From Lactuca virosa (taxonomy: Eukaryota; Streptophyta; Magnoliopsida; Asterales; Asteraceae), in NCBI GenBank assembly GCA_928212115.1, contig CAKMRJ010001112.1, positions 407,932,299-407,996,298 on the forward strand: a stretch of DNA of 64,000 bases, given 5' to 3'. Shown piece after piece: positions 23,505-34,277 of this stretch. A program made the position numbers and the translations under genes. The notes under the pieces were generated by a model. The model was not told the DNA's origin. It did not search any database and saw only the letters and a list, made by a program, of their open reading frames with translations. Position 1 is the first letter of the stretch, and each line of letters opens with the position of its first letter.

Positions 23505-23786
23505 GGGATTAGTTAGCTTTTGGAACCCAGTCCATTTTGAAGTTGGGTTGACCTTTATCATCTACACAAGGTACTCTCTCCCATGACATATCCTGTTTAT
23601 CACACACAGAAGATGAAAAAATGTTAGAATCATTAGATGATTTGGGAGTGTGAACCTTTGGAACCCATCTGTAGTCGGGTTTAACCCATTTCTTGTTTGA
23701 TCAGATGGATGCCTCAACACTAGCTTTAGAACTTGAAACCGAACGCCGAGATGACTTTGAATTAACTTATCTTTATTTAACTGAAC
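23505..23786 (-). pseudogene. C-terminal gag part of the outer copia element
   Basis: This segment continues the gag/nucleocapsid frame that is interrupted at 38431 by the solo LTR. It has stops but clear KKWVKPDYRWVPK and then DKQDMSWERVPCVDDKGQ and FKMDWVPKAN on the minus strand. Its position immediately left of the 5-bp duplication tgaac (23782-23786) and the resumption of the reading pattern support the nesting model. Confidence 0.7.
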
Positions 23787-24239
23787 TGTCACACCCCCAA
23801 ACCGGAATGGCGGAAACGTTCGGGGGCGGAGGACATCATGTTTAGTATCACAACACATGCATCATAGTAATCAAAGTAACAAACAACCATTATATTAATA
23901 TTAAAGTGTTTACAAAGTATGTGATTCACGAAAGATTAACTCCAAAAGTAAATAAAAAAACAAGACATGACGCTACTATACTCCATCTTCTGAATCCTAG
24001 TGCGCATACCTGTCTACTAGTCCCCTGAGAATACAAGTTATTTTAAAAGAGTAGATCAGCATTTAAGCTAGCGAGTTCATAAGTATTTTAGTGATGAAAA
24101 GTAAACTGTAAGTTCTTTTAGAAAAGTTCGCATGTTCCTCCAGAAAATCCTATATCTTCTGATATGATGAAAGATAAGTAAAAATGACTCTACAATTCCT
24201 TCTATGAGTACTAAATGGATGCAAGTTATATAAAACCCA

Positions 24240-24853
24240 GAGTAAATAGACAATCGGTTGTGTGAATCTGCCCTAAGCCCACAACCAAACAAGGAACAGG
24301 AAATGAGGCGGAAGTCACACATCCCATTGTTTGTTAGATCTTCATTGTATATAACCCTGGTGTATTCATTTGGTACTTACGGAGTTAACTGTAATAGTTC
24401 CTTTATATTTGATGAATACATTCTTTAAGAAAAACCTATATTTCCTTTAGTGAAAATGGTAACCACAATAGTTCCTTATATAATCACTCAGTTTATACTA
24501 GATATATATAATCTAATATCGAAGAGATAGTTAATTGTGTGAATCTGCCCTAATCCCACAACCAAACAAGGAACAGGAAGTAAGGCGAAACGCACACATC
24601 CAACTACCTATCAGATATTAATTATATATAACCCTGATGTATAAACTAAGATATTATAGAATTAACCACTAAAGGTCCTTTAAGTTATACTGGTTTAATA
24701 ATATGAATTAAACCTTTTACTGATAAGTTTCTAGTTTAGTTTACTAAATGTTCTATCTGAAAAGTATGTTTTTGTACTAGAAAACGGTATACTAAATTTG
24801 TATGCTACGACCTGACCCATACCTGATACTCCTTATGATTACTTGGTGTATAC

Positions 24854-24894
<41 letters not shown>

Positions 24895-25080
24895 CTAAGA
24901 TCGAATAGATAGTAGACTGGGTGAATCTGCTCTAAGCCCACAACCAAACAAGGAACAGGAAATGAAGCGGAAAGCACACATCCTACTGCCTATCAGATCC
25001 GATTAATATATATCCCTGATGTATCTACCGAGTAATCATAAAGTTAGCATTATAGGTCCCCTTCTAACTGAATGTTCATG
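24240..25080. repeat. Three tandem copies of a roughly 280-380 bp unit in the solo LTR
   Basis: The phrase GTGAATCTGCCCTAAGCCCA and its continuation CACAACCAAACAAGGAACAG begin near 24258, 24535 and 24919, followed each time by TATATAACCCTG(A/G)TGTAT or a close variant. The third interval is longer because an (AT)n tract (24857-24893) has expanded in it. Confidence 0.8.
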
Positions 25081-25213
25081 TTACGAGTAAGTTATGTGGC
25101 GTTGTTCTATTGTTAGGACGACTACTAGAAGTAATGAAATCATGCACTCTTAACGCCTCAGTCGATACTGTTGTGAGTTTTGTATATATTAACATCTTTT
25201 ATTTATTATGGTC

Positions 25214-25336
25214 CGATACTTTGTAGATGTACCCTTTTTAAATAAAATTCGGTACTTTGTAGATGTACCCCATATATAACTCCGGTACTTTGTAAATGTA
25301 CCCCATATATATAAATCTTGGCACTTTGTAGATGCC

Positions 25337-25390
<54 letters not shown>

Positions 25391-25574
25391 CCTTATACCA
25401 TGTTTATTATCATCTTTTGTTTAGAACAATGAGTTAATGATACATTCCCTTCCTAGGTTACTGGGTGTGTATAGTATAATTATGTAAATCATGATTTGTT
25501 CTTCTGTACTAGTTATAGTATGCTCCTCCCTGTACTAGTTATAGTATGCTCCTCCCTATACTAGTTATAGTATG
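25214..25574. repeat. Two short tandem arrays flanking an (AT)n tract
   Basis: Four copies of a roughly 35-bp unit containing GTACTTTGTAGATGTACCCC occupy 25214-25338. A perfect (AT)n tract follows at 25339-25389. Three copies of the 26-bp unit CTGTACTAGTTATAGTATGC plus CTCCTCC start at 25504, 25530 and 25556. All belong to the solo LTR. Confidence 0.85.
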
Positions 25575-25955
25575 AACTGAACCCCTAAACTATACCTATT
25601 ATAGTTTACTAGTATTTTACTTGAACTGTTACTAACTTGAAGAAAAGACTCAATTATCTACTGACTTAAGCATGTACTTTTAAGAATGAAGTTTTACAAA
25701 CAATCAAACTAATACTTTAAAAAGAGTTGTTGAATCGCTTTGATCACTTACAAAAGCATAAGAAATCTTTTAATGTGATGATTATCACAGGTAAATATTT
25801 ACACAATATTCATTGTGTTCAACTTGTATCCCCCCCCTCCCTCCTTAGAAGCATTTAAAAACTTTTAAAATATTGATTATAGGGGTATGAACTCACCTTA
25901 TGTGGGTGATTCAATTGAAGATCCGCGTAAGGATGAGAAGTTCCACGAATGAATT

Positions 25956-27408
25956 TGTAACATCGTGAAAATTCAAACCAAAATTTTCATTTTTAATTCA
26001 TAAAAACATATATCATATTGTTCAACACCGATTATTCATTTAACAAAGTTTTCAAAATCATCTCATAAAATCCAGGATCCACAGTAGCTCTTCCCAAAAC
26101 ATAGTGTGTGTGTGTACAATCATGCCGGTGCCTTCCCGCGGTCCTCTGAAGTACTTGAAACACATATCACATAAATGGTAAGCACGCATGCTTAGTGAGT
26201 TCCCCAAAATACCATGTGCATACAACTAGCCACTCGAGGCTATAGCTCTACACGAGCTTCCGGTCGATGTGTCTCAGGGGCCTTTCGGTCCCACAATCTG
26301 AGTAGACCTTCCGGTCCTATTCTGTCGACCTTCCGGTCCATACCATATTGACCTTCCGGTCCATACACTGTTGACCTTCCGGTCCATACTCTGTTGACCT
26401 TCCGGTCCATACCATACTAACCTTCCGGTCCATACCATGCTACTCAATACATACATAACATATACATATTACATAGAAACATATATCACATACTCGTCAT
26501 AGCACATAAGACCTTCCGGTCACACATAATTACCACTCTAGGTAAGGTATGGTGAGAAGACTCACCTCAGGTAATCTCGGAAAGTCTCGAACTCGAATCA
26601 CTGATCTAGCCTCCGCCTAATCACATAAAGTAATTATCTCTAATTGATACGGCTCTCAAAGGCTAGACTAGTCCCTCCCTATATTCTCTCAGAAGGGAAA
26701 AAGACCATTTTACCCTTCCAATGGTCTAATGTCCAAATGTTGACCAAACCCTAAAAGTCAACCCCAATCAACGGTCTAACTTTGACCAGAATCGTCGAGT
26801 GCACTCGGGTGACTCGGCGAGTCCATGTGTGTCCTCTGAATCCTCCTAAGGCCTCACTCGACTCGTCGAGTTAACCTTTCTCTCGACGGGTTACCACTGA
26901 TCACGAATCGCGGGGCAACCCGATCCGACTCGTCGAGTCCTCTCATGGATTCGGCGAGTGTCTTCCATGAGAATGCTCAAACGACCTTCTGAGGTCAGAT
27001 CTGTTTCTCTAACCTATAGATCTGACCTTCTAACACCTAAAAGTCACGTAAAGGTCTAAACTTTACGTTCATGCATCACACATATGGCTCTATTTGATGA
27101 AATAGCTCTAAAAATGGAGTCCTAGGCTCAATATTCTCATGTAACAGCATAAAGCTTGGTTGTTGGGACACTCTGGACCTCTCAAGGTTCAGATCTAAAG
27201 TCTATTCCTCAATGGGACTTCACATGCTCCATATTCCAACTAAAGAAAGGGTAAAGAAACCCTAGATTCAAGAGATCTACTATATACACGAAAATAGGCA
27301 TGGATTCATACCTCAACAGCAACCCTTGATGAAATGATAGCAGATCTGAGCCCCCTCCAATCAGCCTAGCTTGAATCTCTTTTCCTTCCTGGAAATCCGG
27401 ATGTTACA
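25956..27408 (-). repeat. 3' LTR of the Tekay-type element (1453 bp, complete)
   Basis: It begins, in minus orientation, TGTAACATCCGG at 27408 and ends CGATGTTACA at 25956. Positions 26319-27408 align without gaps to 34163-35252. It contains the ACTCGTCGAGT/ACTCGGCGAGT palindromes (26790-26960), a possible TATA-like AATATAGGG (26682-26690, minus), and a 23-bp minisatellite downstream (about 26280-26430). Confidence 0.9.
26280..26440. repeat. 23-bp ACCTTCCGGTCCATA minisatellite
   Basis: About six tandem copies of a 23-bp unit have the core GACCTTCCGGTCCATAC and variable tails. The same array occurs at about 34170-34290 in the other LTR. It lies in the presumed transcribed R/U5 part. Because 23 is not a multiple of three and the unit lacks stops on the minus strand, all three frames stay open through the array. 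Confidence 0.85.
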
Positions 27409-27461
27409 ATTCTCCCCCACTAGAATCAGACTTCGCCCTCGAAGTCTTGCTCTGTAAACAA

Positions 27462-29250
27462 CTATGGATGCTGCTCCCGCATCTCCGTCTCCGGCTCCGA
27501 AGTCAGCTCGGACCCTCTTCGATGTTGCCACTGGACCTGAACCAGAGGCACCTCCTTGTTCCTCAGAACCTTGATCTTCCGATCCAAGATCGCGATCGGC
27601 CTCTCAATGTAATTCAGGCTCGCATGCACCTGAATATCCTCCAGCGGTACTACTGCCGTCTCATCGGCTATACACTTCCTCAACTGAGATACGTGGAAAG
27701 TATCATGAATTTGGCTCAACTCCGCAGGTAGCTCTAAACGGTATGCTACCTTACCCACTCTCGCTGTCACCCTGAACGGACCAATGTATCGGGGCCCCAG
27801 CTTGCCCCTCTTCCTGAATCGGATCACTCCTTTCCAAGGAGATACCTTCAGGGGTACGAAATCTCCAACCTGGAACTCGAGCTCAGATCTTCGCCTATCC
27901 GCATAACTCTTCTGGTGGCTCTAGGCTGTCAGTAACCTCTGTCTGACCTGATGTATCTCTTCAGTCGTCTTAAGCACTATCTCAGTGCTACCCATCATTC
28001 GCTGCCCTAACTCTCCCCAACAGATGGGAGTTCGACACCTCCTCCCATATAAAAGCTCAAAGGGAGGCATACCTATACTCGAATGGTGGCTGTTGTTGTA
28101 AGAAAACTCAGCCAAGGGTAGGTATGTATCCCAACTTCCACCGAAGTCCATAACACATGCTCGAAGCATGTCTTCGAGCGTCTGTATCGTCCGCTCACTC
28201 TGCCCGTCCGTCTGTGGGTGATAAGCAGTACTAAAGTGCAATCTCGTACCCAACTCCTCATGAAACTTCTTCCAGAACCTGGAAGTAAAACGTACATCTC
28301 GGTCTGACACAATCGAGATCGGCACTCCATGTCGTGACACCACCTCTCTCACATACATCTCTGTCAGTCTCTCTACAGAAGAGCTCTCACTGATAGCAAG
28401 GAAGTGAGCGCTCTTCGTCAGCCGGTCCACAATCACCCAAATTGCGTCAACACCCCTCGCGGTTCTCGGCAATTTGGTGATAAAATCCATAGAAATCTGT
28501 TCCCACTTCCACTGGGGAACCTCTAATTGCTGCAACTTACCATGCGGATATTGGTGCTCGGCCTTAACCCGGCGACAGGTCAAGCACCTCTCTACTACCC
28601 ATGCAACATCCCTCTTCATATAGGGCCACCAGTAGTCTCTTTTCAGGTCCAAATACATCTTAGTGGCCCCATGATGGATTGAAAATCTCGATCTATGCGC
28701 CTCCTCCAACAGAGTGCTACGTGCCCCGCCCGTATACGACACCCAAATCCGACCACGAAAGGTCATAAGCCCCCGGCTATCCGTCACAAACTCGGACACC
28801 TGTCCAATCACCCACTCCCTCTTGCGGTTCTCCGGTCTCACAGCCTCTGCCTGGGCCTCTCGAATGGTATCCAACACCGGAGTCATCACCGTCATCCTCA
28901 TACATATATCTCGAATCGGGGCACTCTCCGCCCTGTGGCTCAGGGCATCGGCTACCACATTAGCCTTGCCCGGGTGGTACAGGATCTCATAGTCGTAATC
29001 CTTTACCACATCCAACCATCTTCTCTGGTGCATGTTCAGGTTGGGCTGATCCATCAGATACTTCAAACTCTTGTGGTCCGTGTATATGGTACACCGAACC
29101 CCATACAAATAATGGCGCCATATCTTGAGGGTGAATATCACTGCCCCCAACTCCAAATTGTGGGTGGGGTACCTCGTCTCATGAGGCTTCAGCTGCCTCG
29201 ATGCGTATGCTATCACGTGCCCTCTCTGCATAAGCACCGCACCCAACCCC
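27462..29250 (-). pseudogene. Tekay-type RNase H, integrase and chromodomain
   Basis: From 29246 down, one 441-codon frame encodes RNase H (VIAYASRQLKPHE, then TDHKSLKYL), then the H2C2 zinc finger (HRSRFSIHHGA, then RCLTCRRVK). The integrase core follows, with its first acidic residue in MDFITKLPR, the second in VSDRDVRFTS, and HPQTDGQSERTIQTLEDML holding the glutamate. A stop near 27925 separates it from the C-terminal part (27462-27827). That part has RGKLGPRYIGPFRV and a chromodomain (RPIAILDRKIKVLRNKEV, then VQVQWQHR). Chromodomains of this class are thought to guide integration to heterochromatin. The start of RNase H lies beyond the solo LTR at 31743. Confidence 0.9.
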
Positions 29251-30575
29251 GATATTGTGACATCCTCTAATTTCTCGGCCAGAAAAGACCGATTTAATTT
29301 ATGCTTTTTAAAATAAAATCAGAGAAATATTTTCAAAAGATATTGCGGAATAGGTCCCCAATATAAAACATGATAATGTTTATCAAAACCTTTCTTTAAG
29401 AAATATATAATTTCCTTTTATATTAAAACCTCGGGATGTCATGTTCCGATATAGATCACAAGCATAAACAAGACATTATAAGCCTTACAACAGTTATTTA
29501 TAACTACTGGCCTATAATCCATAAATCACTCATCATCATCATCCGACTATGCTCGGGGTCCACTACCTGTAATCATAAAAAGCTGAGTGGGTCAGGCTTG
29601 GAAGCCTGGTGAGCATATAGGGTTTTCAACCCACAATAAATAAATTTATTGTACTTAAACATCAATCAATCAACCAAATTACCCCAACCCCATTATCTTA
29701 TTTATTTCTTAAGGGTTTACCCTAAGAATCAACTATCACTCCTTCCTAAGGATTCATCCTAAGGAATAGACACAAGGTCACACCATCACCAGGGTTTATA
29801 CAACCGGGGCTAAATTCATAGCTCTTATTTATTGACAGTATTATTGACAGTATTCACCCCTTTCATACATGTCAATGGGTTTTTCGAGTACTCCAAATGA
29901 ACATATAGTTCATTACACCTACAGGTTGTGGGCCTGCTAGTGTTCCACAGAAGATCTAGAATAGTCCATGGTTGTCATCCCTACTCTGCTGAATGACGGG
30001 GGCCAACATTTTGGGTAAGTGATTCTCTCAAATTTCACCACTCACCCTCAACTCATGATCAATATTACTGATCATCTCCTTTATCCAACTCACCTATCAT
30101 CACACACCCATTATTTCATCTACCCATGTTTTACCCAACATTTTTGTAGACAAAAATACATATACAGTTTAAATTATTTAAAAACATGTATAAATCACAC
30201 CTTCAACATCCAACTCAAATAAACAAACAATAAATATTCACACAGCACGTATTTTATGTAAAATACTTCATATCTATGTGTAAGGTGAAAGTAACTACAC
30301 ACTCACCTGATTTAATGAAAATCGAGCAGCAATTCGTTTCCTAAAACGATCGTTTCTAATAAAACCGGGAGTTTTATTGAGAAACCGGGCTCTGCGAAGA
30401 GTCGGGCTTCGAAACCGAAAAGATAAATATTCCGGGCTTCTCGGGCACTTCGTGGCGTATTTCGGGGGTTATAATTGATACCGGGGCTTCGAGGGAAGTT
30501 GAAATGAAAGAAATATTGAAAAAAGGGCTAAAAATGACAAGTTTTCAAAGTTTACCCTGGAGGTCTCGCACCCTC

Positions 30576-30585
30576 CTATTTATAG
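30576..30585 (-). promoter_or_regulatory. LTR TATA box (CTATAAATAG)
   Basis: The minus strand reads GGCCCTATAAATAGGAGG. Upstream (30630-30830) is GC-rich sequence with repeated GGCTCGCA words and three ACGCGT palindromes (about 30738, 30788 and 30811). The core is palindromic, so orientation rests on the position of the GC-rich upstream block. Confidence 0.6.
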
Positions 30586-30969
30586 GGCCGAGCCTCCTGA
30601 TCCAACGGCTGAGAAGAAGCCACACATCGCAGATCCGAGGGCTCGCAGGGAAGGCTCGCACGTGGGCTCGCACATGGCTGCGCATGCGAGGGCCTCGCTG
30701 GAGGCTTCTGATTGGACCGCTTCGGACAGCTGGTGCGACACGCGTCGGGGCGAGGTAAGGCGGCTTCAGATGGAGGAGTCACCTGGCACGCGTCGGACTC
30801 TCGGCTGCACACGCGTCACTCCTCGGATGCTTCCACGACTTCGGTGACTCATCAGAATTTCGAACATGTGGCACCTGCGAGGCGAGGACACGTGGCCGAA
30901 GTCCACCTATGCGAAATTCCTCGGTTTTGGGGATTTTTTCTCGTTTTTCGTGCCAAAACTTCTAAAATC

Positions 30970-31490
30970 CATAACTTTTGCATACGAGCTCCGTTTTTGA
31001 CGTTCTTTATATGCACGCGTAGGTAAAGTTACGCTCTACAACTTCCGTTTAGACTTCGTCGGCTAATTTTGACTTTAATTTTTATATTATTATTTTTAAC
31101 AGACCGGGACAGGAAATCCGTTAAAAATTCATAACTTCTTCATCCGACGTCCGTTTTCGTCAGACTTTTTTACCGTTGTGCTACTAATGACGAGACCTTC
31201 GATTCTCGTTTAGGTCGTGTCGGATAAAAATCACTTGATCTAAAATTCGAGTTTTTTAGTTGTCTACTGCTAAGCTGAAACTTCAAAAAATCATAACTTC
31301 CTCATACGAAGTGAGATTTGGGCGTTCTTTTTATCGAACTTCTCGGTTTAACGAATACTACGAGTTTCGTTTAGATTACTAAGGCTAAAAAGTAGTTTAT
31401 CAAAAACTCACTTTTTACGACATTCGGCACCGTGTCGGTTTGTTGTGAAACTACGACAGGTCATAACTTCTTCGTTATAACTCGGATTTC
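30970..31490. repeat. Degenerate 160-170 bp periodic repeat in the solo LTR
   Basis: The word CATAACTT, usually followed by CTTCATACGA or similar, then TCCG and GTTCTTTATAT, begins at 30970, 31130, 31292 and 31462. Spacings are 160, 162 and 170 bp. The intervening sequence is diverged, so this is an old tandem array. Confidence 0.7.
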
Positions 31491-31747
31491 GGCATTCTTT
31501 ATATATCCGTAATCTTTGTCACGCCCACCACAAGTTTCTTAATAGATATCAGCTTTATCTAAAATTTAATTTTTGACGCTCATTTTTATTCTTAATTATT
31601 TAAACCCTAATAATTAAGCATAAAACACATAAAACACATAATATTCACATAATTCCTTTTCATTTCTCCAAAATGAGTCACAAAGGTTAACCTAGACCAT
31701 TATGTCAATATTAATTCCTAGCCTAAAAACACGGGCGTTACAGATAT

Positions 31748-32947
31748 AGACGCATCACAATACACCACGAAATCCTCCATTCCCTCCGGAAGGGCTAACA
31801 CCGGGGGCTTTGCATAATCTCAGGCGAAGAGTCTCAAACGAGGTCTGCTGCTCGGGACCCCAAATAAAAGCAACACCCTTCCGGGTCAATCTGGTGAGGG
31901 AAACGACAATCTTGGAGAAATCTCTGATAAATCTCCGATAGTAGCCGGCCAACCCCAGAAAACTCCTGATCTCGGTGGGGGATCTCGGCACCTCCCAACT
32001 CATGACAGCCTCAATCTTGGCCGGATCGACCAATATCCCATTCTGATTAACGAGATGTCCCAAGAACTGGACCTCTCGTAACCAGAAATCACACTTGGAG
32101 AATTTGGCAAAAAGCCTCTCCGATCTCAGCACTCCAAGGATCTCCCTCAGATGCTCCTCATGCTGCTCTCTGGATCTCGAATACACTAAAATATCGTCGA
32201 TGAACACAATCACCGATCGATCCAACATCGGCCTGCATACTCGGTTCATGAGATCCATGAACGCTGCTAGTGCATTGGTGAGCCCAAAAGGCATCACCAC
32301 GAACTCGTAATGCCCATAACGAGTCCTGAAAGCCGTCTTTTGGATATCCTCATCACGCACCCTCATCTGGTGATATCCAGACCTCAAGTCTATCTTGGAA
32401 AACCAAGACGCTCCCTGCAACTGATCGAACAGATCGTCGATCCTCAGTAATGGATAACGGTTCTTGACCGTCAACTTGTTCAACTCCCGGTAATCGATGC
32501 ACATCCGGTGTGAACCATCCTTTTCTTTACAAAAAGGATCGGCGCTCCCCACAACGAGCTACTCGGTCGGATGAATCCCTTCCCCAACAGCTCCTGAAGC
32601 TGCGAGGATAACTCTTGCATCTCCGGTGGCGCAAGGCGATAGGGTGCCTTGGCAATAGGTGCCGCCCCCAGAATCAAATCGATGCGAAACTCCACCTGTC
32701 TCTCGGGTGGCACACCCGGCAACTCCTCGGGGAAAACATCCGGAAACTCTCGCACTATCGGTACCTCACCGACAGAACTCGTCCTCTCTGCGGCAACTCG
32801 TGCATCCATCACATAGGCTACAAACCCTCTACAACCCTGTTGTAGACTCTGTCTCGCTCTGGCAGCCGAACAAAATGCTGACCCAGATCGGGTGCGCTCG
32901 CCATACACCGTAAGTACTCCCCCACTAGGGTCTTGTATGGTCACCAA
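31748..32947 (-). pseudogene. Tekay-type reverse transcriptase, frameshifted
   Basis: The first part (32947-32480) encodes the protease-RT linker and RT start (FPDVFPEELPGVPPERQVEF, then YRLAPPEM, then FIRPSSSLWGAPILFVKK). A single-base loss in an A run near 32527 shifts the frame. From about 32550 the rest of RT continues (DYRELNKLTVKNRYPL, then KIDLRSGYHQMRV, the catalytic VFIDDILVYS, LGHLVNQNGI and FLGLAGYYRRFI). A further frame change near 31805 precedes the YCDA motif of RNase H. The catalytic FIDD is intact, but two frameshifts and the nested LTR exclude a functional polyprotein. Confidence 0.9.
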
Positions 32948-33244
32948 CTAACGCTCGCAGTCGATAACAGCTCCGAATCGGCTCAACCAGTCCATGCCCA
33001 TGATGACACAGACATCCCCCATCGTAATCGGTACCAGATCTATCGGGAACTCAACACCGAAAATATCGAGTACACATCCTCGAATCACATCAGTAGCATA
33101 AACCGCTCGTTCGTCAGCTATAGAAACTCGTAGAGGTCGACTCAACGCCTCTCGTCGGGTACCGATGTGCTGGCTAAACGCTAATGACACGAAAGATCGA
33201 CTCGCACCCGAGTCAAATAACACCAAAGCAGGTACAGAACTCAC
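32948..33244 (-). pseudogene. Tekay-type aspartic protease
   Basis: This 98-codon segment has the active-site motif LFDSGASRSFVS near its N-terminus and MGMDWLSRFGAVIDCER at the C-terminal end, the usual borders of the chromovirus retropepsin. In intact elements it cleaves the Gag-Pol polyprotein. It lies between gag (33291 upward) and the RT linker, the normal gypsy order. The active-site residues are visible, but a frame break separates it from gag and the element is defective overall. Confidence 0.85.
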
Positions 33245-33290
33245 AAGAAAAGTACCTATTCATACCACAGTATAAGCACAATATCTCAAC

Positions 33291-34277
33291 TCAGTATAAG
33301 TAAATAAAAGAATACATACCATCCACGACACCGGGTGCTGCGCGGACCTCCTCCGCTGTCAACTGAAAGGCTCTCCCGCGAGCCTTCGGTTCCTCGGCCT
33401 TCGCTGGCCGGACCACGGTAGCTCTAGCAACAGGTGCAGATCCTTGTGCTGATCCTTGAAGTAGTTGTGGGCACTCGGCCTTCCGATGGCCAGTCTGGTT
33501 GCAGTGAAAGCAAACCATGAATCCCTTGGGGCAATCCTTGGCTATGTGCCCCTCCTTGCCACATTTGTAGCAAGCACATGGTCGACAAACTCCATCATGT
33601 CCCTTACCGCACTTCCCACAAGTGCGGCCCTTCTGGCCTCCAGATCTCGTATCAGCGGGCTTTGCCCGCTTGGCTGTCGGTTGAGACTGCACCGGCCGCC
33701 TATCCCTCCTCTGAGACTCGGCCTCCTTCCTGGCCTGAGTCTCTAGCTCAATCTCCCTCTTCCGAGCATTTTCCTGGAGCTCGGCAAATGTTCGGTACGT
33801 CGAGTTCGCCACGAACTCCCGAATGTCTCTCCTCAGTATGCTCAAATATCGACTCATGCGTGCCTGCTCGGTAGACACGTGCTCAGGGCAAAACAACGCC
33901 CTCTCATGAAACATCCGCGTGATCACCGTCACAGACTCCGTCCCCTGGTTGAGGGACAAGAACTCCTGGGCCAAACGTTCCCTCTCCACCGGGAGAACAT
34001 ACTCGTCTCTAAACATAGTGGTGAACCTCTCCCAGGTCACCGCGGTAAGCTCTGTAGAAGTAAAATTTGTCGTCACAAACTTCCACCAGTCCTTCGCTCC
34101 CAAGCGAAGCTGGTACCGAAAATTCTGTCGATCTTCGCTCCCAAGCGAAGCTGGTACCGAACATTCTGTCGACCTTCCGGTCCATACCATATTGACCTTC
34201 CGGTCCATACACTGCTGACCTTCCGGTCCATACTCTGTTGACCTTCCGGTCCATACCATACTGACCTTCCGGTCCAT
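33291..34277 (-). pseudogene. N-terminally truncated gag fused in frame to LTR minisatellite
   Basis: The 328-codon frame starts in LTR sequence, where the 23-bp minisatellite is translated as DRKV..VWTGRS..YGPEGQ repeats. From about residue 45 it runs into gag: RYQLRLGAKDWWKFV, TWERFTTMFRDEYVLP, RALFCPEHVSTEQARMSRYL and REFVANSTYRTFAEL are the conserved capsid-region motifs. Two CCHC zinc knuckles follow (CYKCGKEGHIAKDC and CFHCNQTGHRKAEC). The gag N-terminus, leader, primer-binding site and LTR end are missing. A 41-bp unit is duplicated at the junction (34092-34132 and 34133-34173), and attctgtcga is shared by both sides, pointing to microhomology-mediated deletion. Whether the fused frame is ever translated is unknown. 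Confidence 0.85.

Larger units (their letters stand above)
29256..31742 (-). mobile_element. Solo LTR nested in the Tekay-type pol (2487 bp)
   Basis: In minus orientation it begins TGTAACGCCCG and ends GGATGTCACA. It is flanked by the exact 5-bp duplication gatat (29251-29255 and 31743-31747), which falls inside the RNase H coding sequence. The coding frame approaches the site at the YCDA motif on the right (31748-31790) and resumes with LGAVLMQRG on the left. It carries a TATA box at 30576 and GC-rich upstream sequence. No internal region or second LTR is present. Confidence 0.9.

Noticed and set aside
24240..25574. Regularly repeated units resembling a CRISPR-like array
   Set aside because: Units are tandem LTR duplications and microsatellites in a plant nuclear genome. 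There are no short constant repeats with unique spacers of fixed length and no cas genes.
28695..29270. 191-codon plus-strand frame opposite Tekay-type RNase H and integrase
   Set aside because: It is a shadow of the minus-strand pol frame, with no recognisable domain.
30504..31026. Overlapping frames in the GC-rich part of the solo LTR
   Set aside because: They arise from GC-rich LTR promoter sequence with few stops and have no domain.
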